From: JAAFIP01 sp043774625
GTDB taxonomy: Bacteria > Pseudomonadota > Gammaproteobacteria > Burkholderiales > Burkholderiaceae_C
Direction of reading: 5' to 3'
NCBI GenBank assembly: GCA_043774625.1
Contig: JAYVTG010000054.1
Location: 1-64,000, forward strand
Length of the DNA stretch: 64,000 nucleotides
Shown here: piece by piece, positions 31,105-39,370 of the stretch
Layout: each line of letters starts with the position of its first letter
Numbering within the stretch: the stretch's first letter is position 1
Program-made: the position numbers and the translations under genes
The notes under the pieces: model-generated
Told to the model about the DNA's origin: nothing
Seen by the model: the letters and a program-made list of their open reading frames with translations, nothing else
Database searches by the model: none

Positions 31105-33791
31105 TCAAGCGCGGCGACTACACCGCACCCGCCTACTGGGTAGACACCGTCGATTTGACTTTTGATTTGGACCCTGCCAAAACCCGCGTGCTGAACAAGA
31201 TGCGCGTGCGCCGCAATACGCAAGTAGCCCCCCAGCCCCTGCGCCTGGACGGCGAAGAGCTGAACCTGGCCCGCGTGCAGGTCAACGGCAACGGCTGTTC
31301 GTTCAAGATGGACGGCGACACCCTGGTGCTGGAAAACCTGCCCGGCGGTGACGAGGCCTTTGACATCGAAATTTTTACCACCTGCGCGCCTGCCAAAAAC
31401 ACCAAGTTGATGGGCCTGTATGTCAGCCAGAACACCTTTTTTACCCAATGCGAGGCCGAGGGCTTTCGCCGCATTACCTACTTTTTAGACCGCCCCGATG
31501 TGATGGCCAGCTACAGTGTGCTGCTGCGTGCTGACAAAGCCAGCTACCCCGTGCTGCTGTCTAACGGCAACCTGGTGGAAGAAGGCACGCTGGAAGATGG
31601 TCGTCAATTTGCCAAATGGGTAGACCCGCACAAAAAACCCTGCTATTTGTTTGCACTAGTTGCAGGCAATTTGGTAGCACGCGAGCAGCGTATTACCTCG
31701 CGTGCAGGTAAAGAACACCTGCTGCAAGTGTATGTGCGCCGTGGTGACCTGGACAAAACCGAACACGCGATGAACGCGCTGATGCACAGCGTAGCCTGGG
31801 ACGAATCGCGCTTTGGGCTGTCACTTGACCTGGACCGTTTCATGATTGTGGCCACTAGCGACTTCAACATGGGCGCGATGGAAAACAAGGGTTTGAATGT
31901 CTTCAACACCAAGTACGTGCTGGCCAACCAGGCCACTGCCACCGATGTGGACTACAACAACATCGAATCCGTTGTGGGCCACGAATATTTCCACAACTGG
32001 ACAGGTAACCGCATCACCTGCCGCGACTGGTTTCAGTTGTCGCTCAAAGAAGGTTTGACCGTATTTCGTGACCAGGAATTCAGCATGGACATGGCTGGCG
32101 CAGCCTCGGCGCGCGCCGTCAAACGCATTGAAGACGTGCGCGTGCTACGCACCGCCCAGTTCCCCGAAGACGCAGGCCCCATGGCCCACCCGGTGCGACC
32201 CGACGCGTACCAGGAGATCAACAATTTTTACACCGTCACCATTTACGAAAAAGGTGCTGAGGTCGTGCGCATGATGCAAACCCTGGTCGGTCGCGAAGGC
32301 TTTGCCAAGGGCATGACCGAATACTTCAAGCGCCACGACGGCCAGGCCGTGACCTGTGACGACTTTGCGCAAGCTATTGCGGATGCCAACCCCACGTCTG
32401 CATTGAGCACACTGCTGCCCCAGTTCAAGCGCTGGTACAGCCAGGCAGGCACACCGCGCATCAAGGCGCATGGCGTGTTTGACGCAGCCGCGCGCACTTA
32501 CGCATTGCACCTGGCGCAAAGCTGCCCGCCTACACCGGGGCAGCCGAGCAAAGAGCCGTTTGTCATTCCACTGAACCTGGGTTTGGTTGACCCGCAAGGC
32601 CACGACATGCCTTTGCAACTAGCCGCCGAGACGCAAGCCGTGGGCGGCCAACGCACCTTTGTGATGACGCAGGCCAGCGAGGTGCTGCAATTTGTCAACA
32701 TCGACAGCGAGCCAGTGCCTTCCATTTTGCGCGGCTTCTCGGCCCCGGTGATTCTGGACTTTGACTACAGCGAAGCGCAATTGCTCACTCTGCTGGCACA
32801 CGACAGCGACGCCTTCAATTGCTGGGAAGCCGGACAGCGGCTGGGCGTACAGAACGCTATTAAACTAGTAGCTGCTCGCGCATATTCCACGCTGGCATTT
32901 GGTCAATTCGGCATAGAAAACTTCGCACAGTCACCTTATTTAACAGCCTTGCGCGCAGTGTTGCGCAACCCGAATCTGGACGCTGCTTTCAAAGAACTGG
33001 TACTCACCCTGCCCTCCGAAACTTATATCGCAGAGCAGCTGAACGAAGTAGACCCGCAAGCCATACACGCTGTGCGCGAAGCCATGCGCACCACGCTGGC
33101 TAGCGCCTTGCATGCCGACTGGGAATGGGCGTTTGAAGCGCACAACGACAACGGTGCCTACACGCCAGACCATCACAGCAGTGGCCGCCGCTCGCTGGCC
33201 AATATGGCCTTGGGCATGCTGTGCCTGGCTGCGCGAGGCGATACTGGTTCCGTATGGCCGGGCAAAACCTACCAGCGTTTTAAAGACGCCAGCAATATGA
33301 CCGACCGCATGGGCGCTTTAAGTGCACTGATCAGCAGCGGACGCGCGTTGACAGAGCCTGCCTTGGAAAAGTTTTACGCGTCCTTCAAAGACGAAGCCCT
33401 GGTGCTGGACAAATGGTTTAGCCTACAGGCCGGGGCTGTAGACCGTGACGGTGATGTGCTGCCACTAGTCAAAGCCTTGATGCAACACCCCGACTTCAGC
33501 CTGAAAAACCCCAACCGCGCCCGCAGTGTCATCTTCAGCTACTGCAGCTCCAACCCGGGTGCATTCCACCGCGCCGATGCAGGCGGTTACGTGTTCTGGG
33601 CCGACCAGGTGCTGGCCCTGGACGCCCTCAACCCGCAAGTAGCCGCACGCCTGGCCCGCGCCTTGGACAGATGGAAAAAACTGGTTGAACCGTATAGGGG
33701 GTCTGCGCGAGCTGCTATTCAAAGAGTAGCAGATAAGGTGAATTTGAGTAACGATGTGCGTGAGGTGGTGTCTCGGGCTCTGGAGGGGTAG
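31077..33791 (+). CDS. pepN: Aminopeptidase N
   Basis: PepN is a cytosolic M1 zinc aminopeptidase. This 904-residue protein has the GAMEN exopeptidase motif (NMGAMENKGLN), the zinc site VVGHEYFHNWTGNRITCRDW at about residue 300 and the third ligand Glu in LSLKEGLTVFRDQEFS, followed by the DUF3458 domain and C-terminal helical repeats ending VREVVSRALEG. GAGGGG precedes the ATG. At about residues 594-609 a dispersed repeat adds AIKLVAARAYSTLAFG within the C-terminal half; E. coli PepN is 870 residues. Confidence 0.96.
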   Translation: MFREGPATLIKRGDYTAPAYWVDTVDLTFDLDPAKTRVLNKMRVRRNTQVAPQPLRLDGEELNLARVQVNGNGCSFKMDGDTLVLENLPGGDEAFDIEIFTTCAPAKNTKLMGLYVSQNTFFTQCEAEGFRRITYFLDRPDVMASYSVLLRADKASYPVLLSNGNLVEEGTLEDGRQFAKWVDPHKKPCYLFALVAGNLVAREQRITSRAGKEHLLQVYVRRGDLDKTEHAMNALMHSVAWDESRFGLSLDLDRFMIVATSDFNMGAMENKGLNVFNTKYVLANQATATDVDYNNIESVVGHEYFHNWTGNRITCRDWFQLSLKEGLTVFRDQEFSMDMAGAASARAVKRIEDVRVLRTAQFPEDAGPMAHPVRPDAYQEINNFYTVTIYEKGAEVVRMMQTLVGREGFAKGMTEYFKRHDGQAVTCDDFAQAIADANPTSALSTLLPQFKRWYSQAGTPRIKAHGVFDAAARTYALHLAQSCPPTPGQPSKEPFVIPLNLGLVDPQGHDMPLQLAAETQAVGGQRTFVMTQASEVLQFVNIDSEPVPSILRGFSAPVILDFDYSEAQLLTLLAHDSDAFNCWEAGQRLGVQNAIKLVAARAYSTLAFGQFGIENFAQSPYLTALRAVLRNPNLDAAFKELVLTLPSETYIAEQLNEVDPQAIHAVREAMRTTLASALHADWEWAFEAHNDNGAYTPDHHSSGRRSLANMALGMLCLAARGDTGSVWPGKTYQRFKDASNMTDRMGALSALISSGRALTEPALEKFYASFKDEALVLDKWFSLQAGAVDRDGDVLPLVKALMQHPDFSLKNPNRARSVIFSYCSSNPGAFHRADAGGYVFWADQVLALDALNPQVAARLARALDRWKKLVEPYRGSARAAIQRVADKVNLSNDVREVVSRALEG
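32856..32902 (+). repeat. Dispersed repeat in frame inside pepN
   Basis: GCTATTAAACTAGTAGCTGC, TCGCGCATATTCCACGCTGG and CATTTGG match the family consensus almost exactly. The coding phase gives KLVAARAYSTLAFG. Confidence 0.93.
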
Positions 33792-33815
33792 TATTCTTGG
33801 AGGGTTTGGGGGAAT

Positions 33816-34006
33816 TTTTGAACGCGAAAGGCGCGAAAGTTACGCGAAAGTCGCAAAAAAAATACCAAAAAAATCTTGTCTCTTCTAACTGAAGTTCATA
33901 AATTAGCTTTTTTAATTTTTTAATTTTTTAATTTTTTAATTTTTTAATTTCTTCTTTTTCTTCTTTTGCGACTTTCGCGTAACTTTCGCGCCTTTCGCGT
34001 TCAAAA
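33816..34006. repeat. Perfect 43-bp inverted repeat with an AT-rich tandem core
   Basis: The arms at 33816-33858 and 33964-34006 are exact inverted complements over 43 bp. Each arm carries three copies of CGCGAAAG or its complement. The 105-base centre contains about five tandem TTTTTTAA units (about 33908-33947). It fills the 264-bp gap between pepN and fbp. Confidence 0.95.
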
Positions 34007-34055
34007 CTCCCCTCCCCCTCCCCAGTCCCCTCAGCCAAATAGCAAAACCAAAACC

Positions 34056-35060
34056 ATGAGCACCAAAATTTCCCTCTCCCGTTACCTCGTGGAGCAGCAG
34101 CGCCAAGAAGGCCACATTCCCTCGCAGCTACGCTTGCTGCTCGAAGTAGTCGCCCGCGCCTGCAAAAGTATCAGCCACGCCGTCAACAAAGGCGCTTTAG
34201 GCGGCGTGCTGGGCACAGCGGGCAGTGAAAACGTGCAGGGCGAGATACAAAAAAAGCTCGACATTATTGCCAACGAAGTATTGATTGAAGCCAACGAATG
34301 GGGTGGCCACCTGGCTGCCATGGCCAGTGAAGAGATGGAAGGCATTCACCTGGTGCCCAACCGTTACCCGCAAGGCGAATATCTGCTGTTGTTTGACCCT
34401 TTGGATGGCTCCAGCAATATCGACGTGAACGTGAGCATTGGTACCATCTTCAGCGTGCTGAAAAAACCTGATGATATGGACGCGGGCATCGAAGAAAAAG
34501 ATTTTTTGCAGCCCGGCCACCAACAAGTCGCTGCCGGTTATTGCGTTTATGGCCCACAAACCACCCTGGTACTGACCGTGGGCGACGGCGTTGCCATGTT
34601 CACACTGGACCGCGAGCAAGGCAGCTTTGTGCTGACGCAAGAGAATGTGCAGATTCCGGTTGACACGCAAGAATTTGCCATCAACATGAGCAATATGCGC
34701 CACTGGGACGCGCCGGTGAAGCGCTATGTGGACGAATGCCTGCAAGGCAAAGAAGGCGTGCGCGGCAAAGACTTCAATATGCGCTGGATAGCCAGTATGG
34801 TGGCCGACGTGCACCGCATTTTGACGCGCGGAGGCATCTTCATGTACCCCTGGGACAAGCGTGAACCGGACAAAGCGGGCAAGCTGCGCCTGATGTACGA
34901 AGCTAACCCGATGGGCTGGCTGGTTGAACAGGCCGGTGGTGCCTGCACCAATGGCAGGCAGCGTGTGCTGGACATTCAGCCCACAAAATTGCATGAGCGT
35001 GTGAGCGTGATTTTGGGCAGCAAAAACGAGGTCAACCGCGTGACCAGTTACCACGCATAA
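34056..35060 (+). CDS. fbp: Fructose-1,6-bisphosphatase class I
   Basis: Fbp removes the 1-phosphate of fructose-1,6-bisphosphate in gluconeogenesis. The 334-residue protein starts at ATG 34056 (MSTKISLSRYLVEQQ). It has the metal site FDPLDGSSNIDVNVSIGTIFS, the preceding acidic ASEEMEG, and the substrate region GGIFMYPWDKREPDKAGKLRLMYEANPMGWLVEQAGG. Upstream in-frame codons are low complexity and belong to the inverted repeat. tRNA-Thr follows after 29 bp. Confidence 0.97.
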   Translation: MSTKISLSRYLVEQQRQEGHIPSQLRLLLEVVARACKSISHAVNKGALGGVLGTAGSENVQGEIQKKLDIIANEVLIEANEWGGHLAAMASEEMEGIHLVPNRYPQGEYLLLFDPLDGSSNIDVNVSIGTIFSVLKKPDDMDAGIEEKDFLQPGHQQVAAGYCVYGPQTTLVLTVGDGVAMFTLDREQGSFVLTQENVQIPVDTQEFAINMSNMRHWDAPVKRYVDECLQGKEGVRGKDFNMRWIASMVADVHRILTRGGIFMYPWDKREPDKAGKLRLMYEANPMGWLVEQAGGACTNGRQRVLDIQPTKLHERVSVILGSKNEVNRVTSYHA

Positions 35061-35089
35061 ATAGCCTGAACGTTATAATTCAGGTTATT

Positions 35090-35165
35090 GCCGGTGTAGC
35101 TCAGTTGGTAGAGCAACGCACTCGTAACGCGTAGGTCGGTGGTTCGATTCCACTCCCCGGCACCA
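35090..35165 (+). tRNA. tRNA-Thr (CGT)
   Basis: A 76-base cloverleaf: acceptor GCCGGTG with CCCCGGC (one offset pair), D-arm GCTCAGTTGGTAGAGC, anticodon loop CTCGTAA with anticodon CGT, T-arm GGTGGTTCGATTCCACTC region, and encoded CCA. TATAAT at 35074-35079 is a plausible -10, and it lies within a small CCTGAA/TTCAGG hairpin after fbp. Confidence 0.96.
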
Positions 35166-35174
35166 CACACAACC

Positions 35175-35225
35175 CAGCATACAAAAAGCCACCTTGCTTC
35201 ACGCAAAGTGGCTTTTTGTATGCTG
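35175..35225. terminator. Bidirectional terminator after tRNA-Thr
   Basis: CAGCATACAAAAAGCCAC pairs perfectly with GTGGCTTTTTGTATGCTG across a 15-base loop. A/T runs inside the stem make it usable from both sides: for the tRNA on plus and for the Ser-rich gene on minus. Confidence 0.85.
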
Positions 35226-35256
35226 AACTATGTGCATGTCCAGCCCTCGAAGCGCC

Positions 35257-35751
35257 TTAGTTTCTGAGCAGATCATCCGTACCACGAGACTGGCGTACAT
35301 GGCCAGGTGCATCGTCGGCACCACGCGCTTGGCGAACGTGGCCGGGTGCATCGTCGGCACCGCGACCGCCGCGTACATGGCCTACCGCGTCATCGGTGCC
35401 GCGACCACGTGATGTGTGACCAGGCGCGTCGTCTGCACCGCGACCGCCGCGTACATGGCCTACCGCGTCATCGGTGCCGCGACCACGGCTATTGTCAGAA
35501 CTGCTGGAGCTGGAATTGGAGTTGCTGTCGTTCGACTTGGAACCCATGCTGGAGCTGCTCGAATCAGAACTCTTGGAACCACCGCTAGAGCTGCTGCTTG
35601 AGCTGCTGGAACTACCTGAGCTACCCGAGCTACCCGAGCTAGAGCCACCACCGCCGCCCGAACTACCATCACGCGCCATCACAGAACTGGCCATCATGCC
35701 CAGGGCCAACAAAGTAGCCACTGTGACCGTCAATTTTTTGAGCTGTTTCAT
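35257..35751 (-). CDS. Secreted Ser-rich protein with 13-residue RG-DDA-GH repeats
   Basis: This 164-residue protein has a signal peptide (about residues 1-26, ending SSVMA), then a Gly/Ser stretch of about 65 residues, then six tandem 13-residue units of pattern R-G-R-G-[TA]-D-D-A-[VP]-G-H-V-R. The DNA is repeated with a 78-bp period (from about 35361 and 35439), including a nearly exact stretch of about 50 bp, so it grew recently by duplication. No enzyme domain is visible. A surface, calcium- or nucleic-acid-binding role would only be a guess. The strand opposes the DUF6502 gene. Confidence 0.8.
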   Translation of the reverse strand: MKQLKKLTVTVATLLALGMMASSVMARDGSSGGGGGSSSGSSGSSGSSSSSSSSSSGGSKSSDSSSSSMGSKSNDSNSNSSSSSSDNSRGRGTDDAVGHVRGGRGADDAPGHTSRGRGTDDAVGHVRGGRGADDAPGHVRQARGADDAPGHVRQSRGTDDLLRN

Positions 35752-36008
35752 GAAAATTCTCCTAAGAATAAAAAGTTAAGACCGATTGAAAAGCAAAGAA
35801 AAATGAAATTGGTTGTTTGTTGATCTGGCTCCGTGAAGAACCTGCCCAACTCACTTTCATTCTTCTTTGCTCCTTTATGTGTGATTATTTCCCACACATG
35901 TCTGAACTGTATGCGGAAAAATTTACCACGTCAAGTACTTTTTGAAAATATTTGTGTAACATTTTCCCACGTCATGTGTTAAAGTAGCGAAAACGAGCCA
36001 ATTCACCC

Positions 36009-36887
36009 ATGGACACCTCTCAAACACCCAGCACAGCACCGCCAGCAGCCTTGGTACTGGCCCTGCGCCGCGTTTTGCGGCCTTTGGTCAAGCTCATGCT
36101 CACGCGAGGGGTCACCTACCCGTATCTGGCCGATTTGCTCAAGGCGCTGTTTGTAGAAGTGGCCGACCAGGACTTTCGTATCGAAGGCAAGTCACCCACC
36201 GACAGTCGGGTCAGCCTGGTGTCTGGCGTGCACCGCAAGGAAGTCAACCGCCTGCGCCAGGAACTGCAAAGCGACCAGGAGACCGTGCCCTCCGTCGTGT
36301 CGCTGGGTGCACAACTGGTGGCCGTGTGGCTGGGTTCTGCGCAGTATCTGGACGAGAACAAGCAACCCAAGCCGTTGGCGCGCTTTGCCAGCGATGGGGG
36401 CGATATGTCTTTTGAAGCCCTGGTGGCCAATGTGAACAGCGACATACGTTCGCGCGTGGTGCTGGACGAATGGCTGCGCCTGGGTGTGGTGCATATGGAC
36501 GATCAAAAGCGGGTGTGCCTGAATGTGCAGGCTTTTGTACCCGCTGCGGGTTTTGATGAAAAAGCTTTTTACTTTGGTCACAATTTGCATGACCACGTGG
36601 CCGCTGCATCGCATAACCTCATGGGTGTGGGCAAACCGTTTCTGGAGCGCAGCGTGCATTCTGACGCGCTCAGCGCGCAGTCCATTAGCGAACTGGCAGC
36701 GCAGTCCGAGAAAATGGGTATGAAGGTGCTGCTGGCTCTAAACGAACGCGCCATTGCACTGGAAGAAACCGACGCCAAGGCCAGCCCCGCACAAGCTGCA
36801 CCCAAACAGCGGATGACCTTTGGTATTTACTTTTATAGCGAGGAATCTCCACCAGCAGAGCCCGCATCGGGCGATGTCGATGGATAA
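36009..36887 (+). CDS. DUF6502 family protein
   Basis: This 292-residue protein matches the DUF6502 type, found in proteobacteria: an N-terminal helix ALRRVLRPLVKLMLTRGVTYPYLADLLKALFVEVADQDF, a winged-helix-like part with SDSRVSLVSGVHRKEVNRLR (here TDSRVSLVSGVHRKEV) and a helical rest. The pattern suggests a DNA-binding regulator, which is inference. It overlaps or abuts a DUF5666 lipoprotein gene that it probably controls. The ATG at 36009 follows a 257-bp gap with two CCACGTCA words at about 35926 and 35968. Confidence 0.82.
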   Translation: MDTSQTPSTAPPAALVLALRRVLRPLVKLMLTRGVTYPYLADLLKALFVEVADQDFRIEGKSPTDSRVSLVSGVHRKEVNRLRQELQSDQETVPSVVSLGAQLVAVWLGSAQYLDENKQPKPLARFASDGGDMSFEALVANVNSDIRSRVVLDEWLRLGVVHMDDQKRVCLNVQAFVPAAGFDEKAFYFGHNLHDHVAAASHNLMGVGKPFLERSVHSDALSAQSISELAAQSEKMGMKVLLALNERAIALEETDAKASPAQAAPKQRMTFGIYFYSEESPPAEPASGDVDG

Positions 36888-36903
36888 CGCAATAGAGAAC
36901 ACC

Positions 36904-38367
36904 ATGAGCACCCATACACACCCATTACCCAACAGTACCCTTGGCCGATGCATGGCCTTGTGCATGGCGCTGTTGCTGACGCGTTGCGCAGCGCCCGGTG
37001 CCAGTGTAGACACCACCCCGTTAAATGCCCAGAACGTGTGCAGCACCAAGGCATCCTTGGTCAACCCGGCTATGGCGGCTGCTGCTGGCGGCATTGGCGG
37101 CACCGGCATCAGCACGGGCGGCATTGGTGGCACGGGCGCACCACGCACCGACGTGCTGGTGGGTCGCCCTGGAATAGGCGGCACCGGCATTGGCACGGGC
37201 GGTATTGGCGGCACAGGTGCGCCGCGCACCGACGTGGTGGTAGGCCGCCCCGGCATTGGTGGCACCGGCATTGACACGGGTGGCATTGGCGGCACCGGCA
37301 TTGTGGGCGTGATTACCGGCTTTGCCAGCGTGTGCGTGAACGGCGTAGAAGTGCTGTACGACGCCAACACCCCCGTGCTGGCCAACGGCCAAGCCACCAC
37401 GGCCAGCGAGCTGTCGGTGGGCCAGGTAGTGGCGCTGCAAGCATCCGCTTCAGGCAGCGGCGCGCAACTGACTGCCCGCAGTATTGGGGTGATTTACGCA
37501 GCTGTGGGGCCCCTGAGCAGTGTGGACACCGGCACTGGCAAGCTGGAACTATTGGGCCAAACCGTACGCACGGCCACTGCCGACGCGGTGCCTGGCCTGA
37601 AAGCGGGTGACTGGGTACGGGTGAGCGGCTACCGACTGGTGTCTGGTGACGTGGCTGCGTCACGCATTGAGCCAGTGGCAGCCCAGGCGCAAGCACAGGT
37701 TACGGGGCCCATTAGCCAACTGGACGCCAACGGGTTCATGCTGCAGGCTGCCCGCGTTCAATTGGGTAACCTCAGCCTGCCACAGGGTGCAGCGCCGGGT
37801 AACGAAGTGTCGGTGCGTGGCCAATGGGACGGCAACAGCCTGCGCGCCCAAGACCTGCACCTGGAACCCACGCTGGCCAGTGTGGGCGCTGTTGGCACAT
37901 TGGTGATTGAGGGTTATGTACACGCCTTGAAGGGGCGTGAGCTGCGCATTGGTGACCGCGTAGTGACGCTGCAGTCGAACGCGAAAATTTCTGGTAACAC
38001 CCAGCTTGCCGTGGACCAGCGGGTGCAGGTGATTGGCCGTCTGGATTCTGATCGGCGCTTTTCCGCCAGCCGGGTAGATGTGCGGGGTGATTCATCTGGC
38101 AACAGCGATGGTCGTGGCGGCAAAGGCAGCAGCGGCAAAGGCCGTGGCGGCAGTAGCGATGATCGTGATAGTTCTGGAAAGTCAGAATCGGGCAGTGGCA
38201 AGGGTTCTTCGGGCAGTGACTCTTCTGGCAGTGACTCATCTGGCAGTGACTCGTCTGGTAGTGGCTCGTCGGGTAGTGGTTCTTCGGGTAGTGGCTCGTC
38301 GGGCAGTGGTTCTTCAGGTAGTGGTTCTTCGGGCAAGGGCTCATCGGGTGGTGGTAAAGGAAAGTAG
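36904..38367 (+). CDS. DUF5666 lipoprotein with Gly-rich and Ser-rich repeats
   Basis: This 487-residue exported protein begins with a lipoprotein-type signal (MALCMALLLTRC). A Gly-rich zone follows with three runs of GGIGGTG separated by the 12-residue APRTDVLVGRPG. Then come several DUF5666 beta-barrel units (for example VGVITGFASVCVNG, VYAAVGPLSSVD-like and VTGPISQLDANGF). The tail of about 90 residues is Gly/Ser/Asp/Lys repeats. I chose ATG 36904; an ATG at 36880 overlaps the DUF6502 gene. The repeats are also repeated in DNA, as in the Ser-rich protein at 35257-35751. Confidence 0.82.
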   Translation: MSTHTHPLPNSTLGRCMALCMALLLTRCAAPGASVDTTPLNAQNVCSTKASLVNPAMAAAAGGIGGTGISTGGIGGTGAPRTDVLVGRPGIGGTGIGTGGIGGTGAPRTDVVVGRPGIGGTGIDTGGIGGTGIVGVITGFASVCVNGVEVLYDANTPVLANGQATTASELSVGQVVALQASASGSGAQLTARSIGVIYAAVGPLSSVDTGTGKLELLGQTVRTATADAVPGLKAGDWVRVSGYRLVSGDVAASRIEPVAAQAQAQVTGPISQLDANGFMLQAARVQLGNLSLPQGAAPGNEVSVRGQWDGNSLRAQDLHLEPTLASVGAVGTLVIEGYVHALKGRELRIGDRVVTLQSNAKISGNTQLAVDQRVQVIGRLDSDRRFSASRVDVRGDSSGNSDGRGGKGSSGKGRGGSSDDRDSSGKSESGSGKGSSGSDSSGSDSSGSDSSGSGSSGSGSSGSGSSGSGSSGSGSSGKGSSGGGKGK

Positions 38368-38379
38368 ATTTCGCTTTAT

Positions 38380-38426
38380 GCTACATTTTTAATAGCTGCT
38401 TGCGCATATTCTGCGCTGGCGTTGGG
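38380..38426 (+). repeat. Dispersed repeat downstream of DUF5666 gene
   Basis: GCTACATTTTTAATAGCTGC then TTGCGCATATTCTGCGCTGG and CGTTGG is a good forward copy starting 12 bp after the DUF5666 stop, at the left end of a 1003-bp gene-free stretch. Confidence 0.9.
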
Positions 38427-38514
38427 CGGTTTTTATCAGGAAAATCTCTTCAGTTGGGTGAATTTTTATCTCTCGGGGCTTTAGAGAGTTGCTGACTAGG
38501 TGGGCATGCTTTGG

Positions 38515-39235
38515 ACTCAGTTGGTGAGCTTTGGCTGACTTGGCTGGCAGGCTTTGGACTCGGGGTATGCGCTGCAAAAAGTTTTTAGAAAACACGCGCG
38601 AACGCTGTTTTGTAGCGCTCGACCTTCAACAACGCGCGCCTTCCTAAAAATTTTGTCTAAGCACACCCCTCCCCCAAAACCTTCAAAGTGTGGCTGGTTC
38701 GCCTTTGAATACCAATACCAAAACCGAAGGCCCAACACACCCTTGATGCAACACCAAAGTTTCGAGATCGAGCACCGACAGCCTGCAATTCGACGTGGGT
38801 AACGCTGCGCAATCGTTTTAACGCGTTTCAGCATGAAAATATGCCGATTGCCAGCGTGGAATATGCGCGAGAAGCTACTAAATACATAGCAATTGCATAG
38901 TAAATGCAAGATGACAAGACGGTAAAGTCACCAAGCTGCAAAGTCACAGGTCACAAGGCTACAAAGTCACCAGTCGCAGAACGGCAAAGCGCCCCAACCA
39001 CCAGGCCGCACAGCTACAAAACCAAGCCCCACGGGTTTGAGGTATTCGGTATTGGGCATTCAAATGCAAACCAGCCAAATATGCAGGCGACGGGTGAGCG
39101 GGTGTGCGATGAAAATTTTTTGGGAAGGCGCGCGTTGTTGAAGGTCAAGCGTTACAAAACACAGTTCGCGCGTGATTCCCAAAAACATTTTGCAGCGCAT
39201 ACCCCGAGCGCGGCGCTAGCCCACCAACTGAGCGT
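38515..39235. repeat. Large imperfect inverted repeat with arms of about 200 bp
   Basis: The arm at about 38515-38725 and the arm at about 39041-39235 are inverted copies. The longest exact match is 24 bp (38621-38644 with 39123-39146). Both arms contain CGGGGTATGCGCTGCAAAA or its complement. The 315-bp centre holds a dispersed-repeat copy and a run of loosely repeated words such as AAAGTCAC and ACAAAG. No conserved gene is visible in the whole 38368-39370 gap; short frames on both arms are not protein-like. Confidence 0.85.
38848..38891 (-). repeat. Dispersed repeat inside the large inverted repeat
   Basis: ATTGCCAGCGTGGAATATGC then GCGAGAAGCTACTAAATAC and ATAGCA is a near-consensus reverse copy (GAGAAG instead of GAGCAG). 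Confidence 0.9.
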
Positions 39236-39370
39236 ATTTCCCAGAACTCAGCAAAAACTCACCGACAGAGCGCATTCCCCTTGAGAACGACGCAAGCCCA
39301 CCAACGAGACGCACCCCCCCCGGTTAAGCCAACACGCTCCCAAGGCACAAAATTGCAGGACAATCGCACT

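Noticed and set aside
33700..33735. Half of the dispersed repeat in the last codons of pepN (GCGCGAGCTGCTATTC, GAGTAGCAG)
   Set aside because: The residues match the normal PepN C-terminus, so similarity is likely chance.
38517..39284. Short frames (up to 130 codons) on the arms of the large inverted repeat
   Set aside because: They share some peptide words because the DNA arms are copies, but composition is not protein-like and no family is recognised.
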